The position numbers and the translations under genes are program-made. Below, in pieces: positions 10,645-18,093 of a DNA stretch of 31,572 nucleotides (its first letter is position 1; each line of letters starts with the position of its first letter). Source of the DNA: Emiliania huxleyi CCMP1516 (Eukaryota > Haptophyta > Isochrysidales > Noelaerhabdaceae); NCBI RefSeq assembly GCF_000372725.1, contig NW_005199925.1, forward strand, positions 1 through 31,572, in the 5' to 3' direction. The notes beneath the pieces were generated by a model. The model was given only the letters and a program-made list of their open reading frames with translations, ran no database searches and was not told where the DNA came from.

Positions 10645-11508
10645 ATGCCAGTCGTGGCCATCGTTGGCGCCACCGGCAAGACCGGTCGATGGGCCCTCAA
10701 GGGCGCCATCGAGCGCGAGCTCGAGGTGCGGGTGCTGGCTAGGTCTCCAGACAAGCTGGCTCCGCTCCTCGCGGACCTCGGAGGTCAGAGCGAGGACTTG
10801 GAGAAGATCACGGTCGTGGAAGGCTCTGTGACGGACGCGGACAAATTGGAGACGCTCATGGATGGCGCCGATGTGGTGATGAGCTTTCTGGGCATGACAA
10901 ACCCGCCAGAGTGGGTGGTTTCGCCCGGCGTGGAGGCTGTGATGGGCGCGCTGCTGTCCCTCAGAAAGGCTGGCAAGACGCCGCCGCGATTCCTCAGCAT
11001 GTCCTCCATCGTACTGGGCGACAGCGCCGAGCAGGGCCGGCGAGCGTGGGGCTGCTTTGTGGCGTGGCTTGTGCCGAAGGCGCGCCGCTGCGGCCGCAGG
11101 CAGAGCGGAGCCTGCCGTCGCTCACACCGCCCTCGCCCGACCGCAGGTTGCGCTCAAGGCCTGCTTCGAAGACATGCAGGCGGCCGAGGACTACATCCTC
11201 GCGAACCGCAAGGCGATGGGTCTGAGCGTGACGATTCTGCGAGCGACGGTGCTCAAGACGAGCAGCTTTGTCAAGGATTACACAGACCCGGTCAAGACGT
11301 ACAAGCTGGTGCCGGTGAGCGACACGGCCGCCAAGCTGTCCTTCTTTGTGGAGATGCAGGCGAGGGAGGCGGCGTGGGCCACACCGATCCCACCTCCTCT
11401 CTGCTCACACCCACTCGGCGTGTTGCACAGTCGGTCTGCGAGGCCTTCCTCGACGTCGCGACGACGGGGGAGTACGAGGACGCGGAGGTGAGCGTCTTTG
11501 CCGCCTGA
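10645..11508 (+). CDS. NAD(P)-binding atypical SDR (NmrA-like), 3 exons
   Basis: The product is an atypical short-chain dehydrogenase/reductase, or a redox-sensing protein of that fold, about 241 aa. The start ATG is followed at once by the dinucleotide-binding motif VAIVGATGKTG (Rossmann, residues 4-14). Next come VRVLARSPDK and a conserved acidic strand (GADVVMSFLGM), then FLSMSSIV at the usual Ser/active-site strand. Exons that keep frame are 10645-11079, 11147-11359 and 11431-11508. Both introns use GC donors (AAG|GCGCGC and CAG|GCGAGG) with normal CAG acceptors. The end of exon 1 (WGCFVAWLVPK) is my choice from phase and hydrophobic pattern; earlier donors are possible. No YxxxK catalytic pair is obvious, as is usual for this group. 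The substrate is unknown. Confidence 0.82.
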   Translation: MPVVAIVGATGKTGRWALKGAIERELEVRVLARSPDKLAPLLADLGGQSEDLEKITVVEGSVTDADKLETLMDGADVVMSFLGMTNPPEWVVSPGVEAVMGALLSLRKAGKTPPRFLSMSSIVLGDSAEQGRRAWGCFVAWLVPKARRCGRRQSGACRRSHRPRPTAGCAQGLLRRHAGGRGLHPREPQGDGSERDDSASDGAQDEQLCQGLHRPGQDVQAGAGERHGRQAVLLCGDAGEGGGVGHTDPTSSLLTPTRRVAQSVCEAFLDVATTGEYEDAEVSVFAA

Positions 11509-11815
11509 TGGGTGCGGGGTGGGGCCGCAGCCAGCCGGAAGCACTGCGGCGCCGCCTTGATTTCCCCGGATATTTCTTTTTGGGCGAAAATCAAGGGCCC
11601 GGCCGGGAGGGCGCTCTGACCAGCTGGGCTTTTCCCCTGGCTTTCTTTTTCCAACACCACCTCACCAGTTCCAAACCCTATGGCACAATCGTTGTTCTTT
11701 TCGGCCCGTGTAAGAGGAAAGAAAGATTCGCTGTTCCCCCAGTCCCTATCATTGAAAGTAGCAGCCCGCGCGGTTTGTCCGCCCGAAAATTTGGTCGCGC
11801 GTTCGCCCTCCATGC
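11509..11815. other. Intergenic region, nothing recognised
   Basis: A moderately GC-rich spacer between two plus-strand genes. It should contain the 3' end of the SDR gene and the promoter of the next. I see no repeat or RNA gene. Confidence 0.4.
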
Positions 11816-13972
11816 ATGTCGGCCGGTGCCGGCCCCTCGACCATCCACGTGCCTCCCCTGCCGGACAAGCTTCGGGCCGAGCCACGGCAGGAGGAAATCG
11901 GGCCGGGCAGGCCGTACGCGAACGCGGCCGCCTTCAGTGCCGATCACGCCCGATGGGAGCAGGAGCGAGACGCCCGCAGGAAGCTGATGGCAGAGCGCCT
12001 AAAGGCACAGAAAAAGGTCCATGAGCAGAGCCGAGACCGCACTGCACGCCAGCGGCCGCCCGACGACGGCGACCGGCGAGAGAAGCAGAGACAGCAGCAG
12101 CATAGCTCAGCGCGCTCGCAGTCTTTCAAGACGCCGACAATCCAACTCTTCTTTCAGCTGGCCAACCTCACCTGGTTGGTGCTGAATTCCTCGGCCAGCG
12201 GAGTCAGGGAGCGTCTTTTGAGTGCGTGGGAGAAGGTGCTCGGGAGACGGCCGCCCCCGTCAGCGACCATCCAGTACAGCGTACGGGAGCCACCGTCAAC
12301 GCTCGGCGGCAAGATTCCTGTCGATATGCAGCAGGTTCAGCGGGAGAATGCGCAACGTATTGTCAAGCTACAGGAGATGGGAGCCAAGAAGGCCGATCTC
12401 GATCGGCATTTCATCGACGAGGTATTTATACGAGGCCTCTTTGGCAGAGGAGCGAGAATGTATCTCGAAGAAGACCACCGGTCGGACGAAATCCGCGTGA
12501 GGTGCTACGACGGCCACTGGAAACGGGAGGGATCATTTCTCGAGTTCACTGGGAGGGGATGCGTCAAGTTCAGCAACGGAGAGTTCCATGACGGGGAGTT
12601 CGTCGATGGACATTTGGTGCAGGGAGTTCGGGTGTTTCTCTTGAATGGACGAGAGGAGATCGTCAAGGTCAACCGTCGCGATGTTGCATGGAGGACATAC
12701 ATGGAGCAGGGACAGCCAATGATGGCCAGGTTGACAGAGACGAGTGACCGCATCACTCATGAGTCTGAGGCAATGCAGAACTGGTTTGAAGAGCAACGAC
12801 GAGTCCCAGGCAGCTATTTCTGCATCATCATGGGGGGAATTCATCAACGACCAGGCACCTTGGTCCTCACGGACGACCTCTTGCGTGAGTGGCGCGCCAG
12901 TTGGGGGTACCAAACCTTCTGCAAGGAGAACAAATGGCCGTTGCGGTGTGTGTCAGAAGACGTGTACAGGAGACTCGATGCGGATCTGATCCGAAAGAAC
13001 AACATTACGTGTGAGGGATTCCCGCAGCTGCCCTTCCAGTTCGCGTACGACTCGCTTCTGGACCGCATGTGCCGTAGCCATGAGCGGGACTCAGAGCTCA
13101 GAGCCATGCTCAGAGGCTGCAGCCACTATTCGTTCACTCGCAAGGATTTAGAAGAGAGAGAGCAGGCCCGAGAGGAACAGATCGAGGAGCTGAATTCACA
13201 AATTGAGGATCTGAGTGCGTCGATACTATCTGACCTGCGACGAGAAGTCGATGCAATGTCGCCGTACGAGGTGCTAATGAATGCACCACAACCTTGGAGT
13301 GAATTTTCACCGGAAGAATGGCTCGACATGCACAGGTTGAGACCGCAAGAGCATCGGTTGGCTGCGGTGCGTGTTAGGATTGCGGAATTACGGGCTTTGA
13401 ATTGGAATACGGAATTATCTCAATTGGAAAAGCCACGTACGGAATTGGATTCAAGGGCGGCTTTGGAACACGGAATCACGGACTTTGAGATCCGAAGGTC
13501 GGAGCGGGGGCTGCGGTGCGTGTCAGAAGACCTCTTCCGATCGCTCAGTGTTGAAGAGATCAAAGAAGGTGACGTAGCTTGTGACGGATTCCCACAGCTG
13601 CCCTACCAATATGCGTACGACGCGCTCCTTCAACGGTTCTTCAACGGTCATGCTCGCGTTGCCGAGCTCAAAGAGCTACTCAAAGCGAAAGACGAGAAAG
13701 AGTGGAAGAAAAATATGCTCGAACGTTCTATGGAGCATATTTTCGACCCTCCACAGATTAGGGAGTTGAAGGCTCAGATCCGGTCTGATCTATGTCGAGT
13801 GATCAATGCAATGTCGCCGTACGAGGTGCTAATGAATGCACCGTTCCACGAGACACCCGCCACGAGCGATTTGTTAGATTGCGATCTCAAGTACGACGCA
13901 GATACTCTTGAGCACTTCAGCTCACCTTTCGGTTACGAAGGCCCGGAGTGTTCCTTTACCTCTCTTTTCTGA
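11816..13972 (+). CDS. MORN-like protein with internally duplicated unknown module
   Basis: This is a 718-residue single-exon protein of unknown function. Residues 1-105 are charged and low in complexity. Around 231-275 there is a MORN-like run (YDGHWKREG, GRGCVKFSNGEFHDGEF, DGHLVQG); such repeats often bind membranes or act as scaffolds. The C-terminal half is a duplication. Residues from about 376 (LRCVSEDVYRRL...GFPQLPFQFAYDSLLDR) to about 491 (AMSPYEVLMNAP) are repeated from about 566 (LRCVSEDLFRSL...GFPQLPYQYAYDALLQR) to about 676 (AMSPYEVLMNAP). Charged, coiled-coil-like helices lie between. Base composition is clearly less GC-rich than its neighbours and no intron is needed, which could mean a transferred or fast-evolving gene. 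I do not recognise the repeated module. Confidence 0.75.
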   Translation: MSAGAGPSTIHVPPLPDKLRAEPRQEEIGPGRPYANAAAFSADHARWEQERDARRKLMAERLKAQKKVHEQSRDRTARQRPPDDGDRREKQRQQQHSSARSQSFKTPTIQLFFQLANLTWLVLNSSASGVRERLLSAWEKVLGRRPPPSATIQYSVREPPSTLGGKIPVDMQQVQRENAQRIVKLQEMGAKKADLDRHFIDEVFIRGLFGRGARMYLEEDHRSDEIRVRCYDGHWKREGSFLEFTGRGCVKFSNGEFHDGEFVDGHLVQGVRVFLLNGREEIVKVNRRDVAWRTYMEQGQPMMARLTETSDRITHESEAMQNWFEEQRRVPGSYFCIIMGGIHQRPGTLVLTDDLLREWRASWGYQTFCKENKWPLRCVSEDVYRRLDADLIRKNNITCEGFPQLPFQFAYDSLLDRMCRSHERDSELRAMLRGCSHYSFTRKDLEEREQAREEQIEELNSQIEDLSASILSDLRREVDAMSPYEVLMNAPQPWSEFSPEEWLDMHRLRPQEHRLAAVRVRIAELRALNWNTELSQLEKPRTELDSRAALEHGITDFEIRRSERGLRCVSEDLFRSLSVEEIKEGDVACDGFPQLPYQYAYDALLQRFFNGHARVAELKELLKAKDEKEWKKNMLERSMEHIFDPPQIRELKAQIRSDLCRVINAMSPYEVLMNAPFHETPATSDLLDCDLKYDADTLEHFSSPFGYEGPECSFTSLF
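13251..13842 (+). repeat. Exact 37-bp direct repeat within the MORN-like gene
   Basis: Positions 13251-13287 and 13806-13842 are identical over 37 bases (555 bp apart), encoding AMSPYEVLMNA, while the rest of the two duplicated modules has diverged. Perfect identity, including silent sites, suggests local gene conversion or constraint at the DNA level. Confidence 0.85.
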
Positions 13973-14012
13973 TTTGACTACTGATCTCTTGATCTATTCT
14001 AGACGTGCCACA

Positions 14013-14080
14013 TCACTAGACACGCCACGCCCCCGGGGCGGGTCCGGCGCCCAAGGGGCGCCGGCCAATTGCTCTAGTGA
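14013..14080. other. Nested inverted repeats upstream of the LRR kinase
   Basis: TCACTAGA (14013-14020) and TCTAGTGA (14073-14080) are perfect inverted partners. Between them lie two further palindromes, CGCCCCCGGGGCG and a hairpin with GGCGCC arms around 14045-14063. It could be a structured 3' end of the previous transcript, a small foldback element or a transcription barrier. Confidence 0.55.
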
Positions 14081-14199
14081 AAAGAAAGAGACCTAGCATC
14101 ACGGTGCTTGTACTATGTGCCCTCGCCGACGGGTCGGCTGCTCGGGAAGGTCTGGCACTCGCCGAGATCGTAACGACTGCGCTTGTGCGTCGCCCCCGC

Positions 14200-16049
14200 A
14201 TGCACATGGGCAGCGAGGACTACCGCCGCCGTCCAGCACGCCGTGAGACCTCCGCCGCAAAGCTCGCTTGCGGCGGAGGCGTCGCGCTCTTTGCGCTCCT
14301 TCACTTGAGCGGAGCGCTGTGCGCTCTTGGAACGGAGGACCGCTGCCTCCTCTCCTCGTACGACGCTGTGTCCACGACCGAGCTCGATCTCAAGCACTGC
14401 GGCTACAGCGAGCTTCCGGTCGCCGTCGCTGGCTTTCCGGCGCTTGTGAAGCTGGACGTGTCCCACAACGCACTGCGCACCCTGCCTTCGCTGCCGCTGT
14501 CTCTCGAGACGCTCTTCGCTCTTGGCAACCACTTCGAGGCGATCCCGCCCGCCGTCGCCGCACTGCCCAGGCTGCGCATGCTGAGCTTCAAGTCATGCCG
14601 CCTCCGCTCGCTCGGCGAGGCGCCTCTCCCTCCATCGCTGCAGTGGCTCATCCTGACCGACAACAGGCTGACGGCGCTGCCCGAGAGCCTCGGCACGCTG
14701 GTCCGCATGCGCAAGCTCATGCTCGCCAACAACCGCCTCGAGTCGCTGCCGGCGTCGATTGGCGCGATGCGCGAGCTCGAGCTCCTCCGCCTCGCAAACA
14801 ACCGCCTCCCGTCCCTGCCGCCGTGGCTGCTGGAGATGTCAAAGCTGACGTGGCTAGCCGTGGCTGGGAACCCGTGCGTCGCGCCGGCGCCGGCGCGCGC
14901 CTCGCTCGAGCAGGTCCGCTTCGAGGACCTCGACCTCGGCGCCACCCTCGGAGAAGGGACCTCGTCGGTCGTGCGGCGGGCAAGACTGCACGGCGTGTGA
15001 CCCTTCGCAGTCACGCAGCGTGGGGGGCGGCTCTTCACTGGGCGCGGCTGCTCGGGATAGGCGCGACCGTCGCAGTCAAGCTGTACAAGGCGCCTCTCTC
15101 CTCGGACGGCAGGAACGTGGACGAGGTGTGCGCGCCTCTCGTGCGCCGTCGACCTGACCCGGACATGTCCAACAGACGCTGGACGTGTCCTGTAGGTCCG
15201 CGCCTCGTGCGCCGTCGACCATCCCAACGTGCTCCGCTGGCTCGGCTTCCTCGAGGAGGGCCACGGCGAGCACGAGGGTGCGAGTGGGGGCGGCGGCAGC
15301 GGCTGGCGGCTGCTCGGCGTGCTCGAGTGGGCTCCAGGCGAGCCGCCTCGCCGCCCCCGCCCTCGCCCCCGCCGCCAGTCCCCAGCCTCTGAGGGCGCGA
15401 TCCTCTGAGGGCGTTGTCCTCTGCTGCGCGACGGCAGGCTTCTCCTCGCTCGGCAAGCCTCCGTCGATGAGCAGCATCACAAGGGACACCTACCCGCCGG
15501 AGGCGCGCTGGAGCGGGCCGCAGCTCCTCGCCATCGCCCGCGGCATCGCCCTCGAGCGCCTGCACGATTGCTCTAAGCGGCGCCTCTTCACAGCTGCATG
15601 CGTGGACAGGCATCGCCCTCGCCCTCGAGCACCTGCACGCCTCCTCCCTCTCGCACGGAGACTTGTACGCGCACAACATCCTCTGGCGGGACGACGCGGC
15701 CGCAGGAGGCGGAGGCGGTGGCGGAGGCGGAGGTGGGCGGAAGAGGCCCCACCGCGCCAGCCTGCGCGCGGCCGCGGATGAGTCGGCCGCCGCGACGGCG
15801 AAGCTCTCCGACTTTGGGGCGGCCTTCTACTACGGCGGCCTGCCCGCCGAGCAGCGGCCGGCCTTCGAGCGGATGGAGGCGAGGGCGTTCGGGCTGCTGC
15901 TCGAGGAGCTGCTGGAGCGGCACGACGGCGCCGGTTCGGACGCCCTCCTGGCGCCACTGAGGGAGGCGGCGGCGGCGGCGACGCGCGCGCGGCCAGAGGA
16001 GCGGCCGGGCTTCAGCGCGCTCGCCCGGATGCTCGCGGGGTCGGGGTGA
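14200..16049 (+). CDS. Leucine-rich-repeat protein kinase of bacterial type, 5 exons
   Basis: The predicted Ser/Thr-type kinase has about 514 aa from exons 14200-14992, 15061-15125, 15196-15337, 15438-15542 and 15610-16049. A hydrophobic stretch (VALFALLHLSGALCAL) near the N-terminus may anchor or export it. About eight LRRs follow (for example LILTDNRLTALPESLG and LMLANNRLESLPASIG). The kinase domain has the glycine loop LGEGTSSVV, lysine in VAVKLYK (about K271), catalytic loop HGDLYAHN (HRD replaced by HGD, about 384-391) and SDFGAA (about D436). A Gly-rich insert precedes DFG. The order LRRs, then LGEG, VAVKL, PPSMSSITRDTY and HGDLYAHNIL matches a family I know from proteobacteria. Introns 1, 3 and 4 use GC donors, intron 2 GT. 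Introns 2 and 4, and less clearly 1, start with a copy of the next exon. The frame is open upstream to 14077 without an ATG. Confidence 0.85.
14993..15085 (+). repeat. Kinase intron 1 start resembles exon 2 start (weaker case)
   Basis: Intron 1 (14993-15060) opens GCGTGTGACCCTTCGCAGTCA; exon 2 opens GCGCGACCGTCGCAGTCAAG. They share TCGCAGTCA and, with two small gaps, the preceding bases. Suggestive but short. Confidence 0.5.
15126..15220 (+). repeat. Kinase intron 2 begins with a copy of exon 3
   Basis: Intron 2 is 15126-15195. Its segment 15132-15154 and exon 3 segment 15199-15220 share CGCGCCT, then CGTGCGCCGTCGACC, differing only by a 2-nt indel. The copies are about 66 nt apart, nearly the intron length (70 nt). 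Confidence 0.85.
15543..15640 (+). repeat. Kinase intron 4 begins with a copy of exon 5
   Basis: Intron 4 is 15543-15609. It opens GCATCGCCCTCGAGCGCCTG, and exon 5 opens GCATCGCCCTC, then 6 extra bases (GCCCTC), then GAGCACCTGCACG. Apart from that 6-nt gap the first 25 intron bases match the exon with one mismatch. Confidence 0.85.
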
Positions 16050-16299
16050 GTGTTCGCCAGCACCCTACCCACGGGAACACGTCGTGCTAGCCCCGTCTCC
16101 CAGGTTTGCCCCGCTCGAATGGTTCTTTTCGCTTGCGTCCCTTTTGCGGTGACAGTCGGTGCCAGTCTGTTGTGAGAGGGGCTTTCCGTGTGCACTTGGA
16201 GCACTTGGAGTGCAGTTCGCAACCCGCGGCAGAATTCTTTTTTGCCCGAGCAAGCTCTTTCGCGCCCAGCAAGCAGCGACCCCGAACATCGGTCGGGAC

Positions 16300-17079
16300 A
16301 TGGCGACTGCGCCAACGACCCTCGTCTTCGACATTGACGACACTCTCTACGACGTCGCCTGTGGCTTCACCACGCATCGCAACAGCGACGCCGTGTACGA
16401 CTTTATGCTCAAGCAGTTGGGCTTCGAGAGCTCGGCCGCCGCAAAGGCGCTGCGCGACGAGTACTTTGCTCGCTACCACTCGACGGTCAAGGCGCTCACC
16501 GTCGCCGAGGCCGAGGGCAAGCTCCCTGAGGGCGCGTGCTTTGATGCGGCGGCGCTCTCCGAGTGGTGGGCCACGCGCCTCGACTTTGAGCGCTACCTCA
16601 AGCCAGACGAGGCGCTCAACGAGAGTCTCCGCCGCTCGCCGCTCACTCTCGTAGCATTCACCAACGGGCCGCGGCGCTATGCCGCTCGCGTGCTCGAGGC
16701 GCTCGGGTTGCGCGACCTCTTCCCCGACGAGCGGCTCTTTGCAGTCGAGGATGTGATGCCCGCCTGCAAGCCGGAGCCGGCCGCCTTCGCCGCCGTGCTG
16801 GAGAGAGTCGGCGCGACGGCCGAGGAGGCGATCATGGTCGAAGACAGCATGAAGAACATCCGCGCGGCCAAGGCGATTGGAATGCGCACCGTGCTGGTGC
16901 GCGGCAGGCAGGGCGGCGACGACGCGAGCAAGGCGGCGGCCGAGGCGACCAAGCCGGGCGACGCGCCGCAGGAGGACGACCCCGCGATCGACGTGGTCAT
17001 CGACGCGGCGAACGAGCTCGAGGCGGCGCTGCCGTGCTTGTGGCAGACGCCGGCTGTGTGGAAGCCGCCCGCGAGATAG
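16300..17079 (+). CDS. HAD-superfamily phosphatase, pyrimidine 5'-nucleotidase type
   Basis: The product is a HAD-fold hydrolase resembling the yeast SDT1/PHM8 and plant nucleotidase group, which dephosphorylates nucleoside monophosphates; the substrate is inferred from similarity of layout only. It has 259 residues and one exon. Motif I is FDIDDTLYD (nucleophile D11, then D13), motif II is FTNG, motif III is the lysine in CKPEP, and motif IV is VEDSMKN. All catalytic residues are present. The alpha-helical cap between motifs I and II (HRNSDAVYDFML...DFERYLKP) fits the group. The C-terminal 40 residues add a Lys/Ala/Asp-rich stretch. I chose ATG 16300 since it directly precedes the fold; the frame is open to an ATG at 16159, which would add 47 residues that could be a targeting leader. 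Confidence 0.87.
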   Translation: MATAPTTLVFDIDDTLYDVACGFTTHRNSDAVYDFMLKQLGFESSAAAKALRDEYFARYHSTVKALTVAEAEGKLPEGACFDAAALSEWWATRLDFERYLKPDEALNESLRRSPLTLVAFTNGPRRYAARVLEALGLRDLFPDERLFAVEDVMPACKPEPAAFAAVLERVGATAEEAIMVEDSMKNIRAAKAIGMRTVLVRGRQGGDDASKAAAEATKPGDAPQEDDPAIDVVIDAANELEAALPCLWQTPAVWKPPAR

Positions 17080-18017
17080 ACATAGAGCCCGCCCGAGGTG
17101 ATTTCTCTCCGCGTGCGCAAGCGTGGGCCGCCGTGGAGGGGTGATAATGGCTAGTGCCATTTCAGTGTGGCACAGCCCGCGTTACAAAACCTTGATTTTG
17201 ACCATTGCGCGAAAAATGTACCTCTCGGTGCCTTCCAGAGGCAGCTGCGACCCCGCCGAGTGGACGGCGTCACACAGCAGGTGGCGCGGTGTGACGCCGT
17301 CTTAATCGGCTGGGTCGCAGGCTCGCAGCTGCCTCTGCGCGTCCTGGAGAGGTACATTTGTTGCGCGCCGGAGACGACTCGACGCCGCTGAGATCGGAGA
17401 TCAAGCTCTGACAGGTCACACGTCGCTCCTTTGACGCCGACGTGACTCACCCGTGCAGACCACATCAGGACACGGTCTCGACGCGCTCGGTACGACGCCT
17501 GCGACCCGTCTCGGGTCAGGTGGCACGACGCTCATCGCGCCTACCAGCGCTGCCGTACAGGTTGCCACGACGAGGTCGAGCACGCTTCTACACGCTCGCC
17601 GAGCCTTCCTTTCCATCCCATTAAAGGCAGCCTGGGAACGGTGGCGGTCAGAGGCAAAGCCTACGAGGGGTGGTGGAACCACATGTCACAATCATGTCAC
17701 GGCTACTGCCGGCTCGACCCCACGATAGCCTCCGAAGGCTGACTTTGCGGCACCATCATCGGACGATGTCGACGAGTTGGGTCGCTCTCGCGGTAGCCAG
17801 ATGACCTCTCTTCCTAGGAGCATCGGCCATGGCAACAAAGTGCGACAAACCTCCCGTCCACAAACGACTGGAATTACGGCCGGCGAGCTCCGTTGTGCGG
17901 CTGGGTCGTGATGGGTGGTGTGGGACCTCGGGGTGCGGTGACAGCTGACACAGGCACACACGAGACACGAGCGACGGCGCACACCGCGACACATGTTACA
18001 CAACAAGACACGAACGG
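17080..18017. other. Long intergenic region with a large foldback
   Basis: I find no gene supported here. The main structure is the inverted repeat at 17206-17368. A smaller hairpin, GACCCGTCTCGGGTC, lies near 17505-17520. Short frames on both strands show no family resemblance and are explained by GC richness. Confidence 0.5.
17206..17368. repeat. Imperfect foldback of about 160 bp
   Basis: The outer arms AAATGTACCTCTC (17214-17226) and GAGAGGTACATTT (17347-17359) are perfect inverted partners and extend outwards through GCGCG...CGCGC. Further in, CAGAGGCAGCTGCGACCC pairs with GGGTCGCAG...CAGCTGCCTCTG, and GACGGCGTCACAC pairs with GTGTGACGCCGTC across a 13-nt loop. A transcript of either strand would form a long hairpin. 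Candidates are a MITE-like element or a small-RNA precursor. Confidence 0.8.
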
Positions 18018-18060
18018 CTAGAGCTCGTCGCGAGAATCCCTGTCTTCCTCCTCCTCATCG

Positions 18061-18093
<33 letters not shown>

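Noticed and set aside
10513..11508. Reading the SDR gene as one 331-codon frame
   Set aside because: The middle of that frame loses the protein pattern; splicing two GC-AG introns restores a continuous SDR sequence in all three exons.
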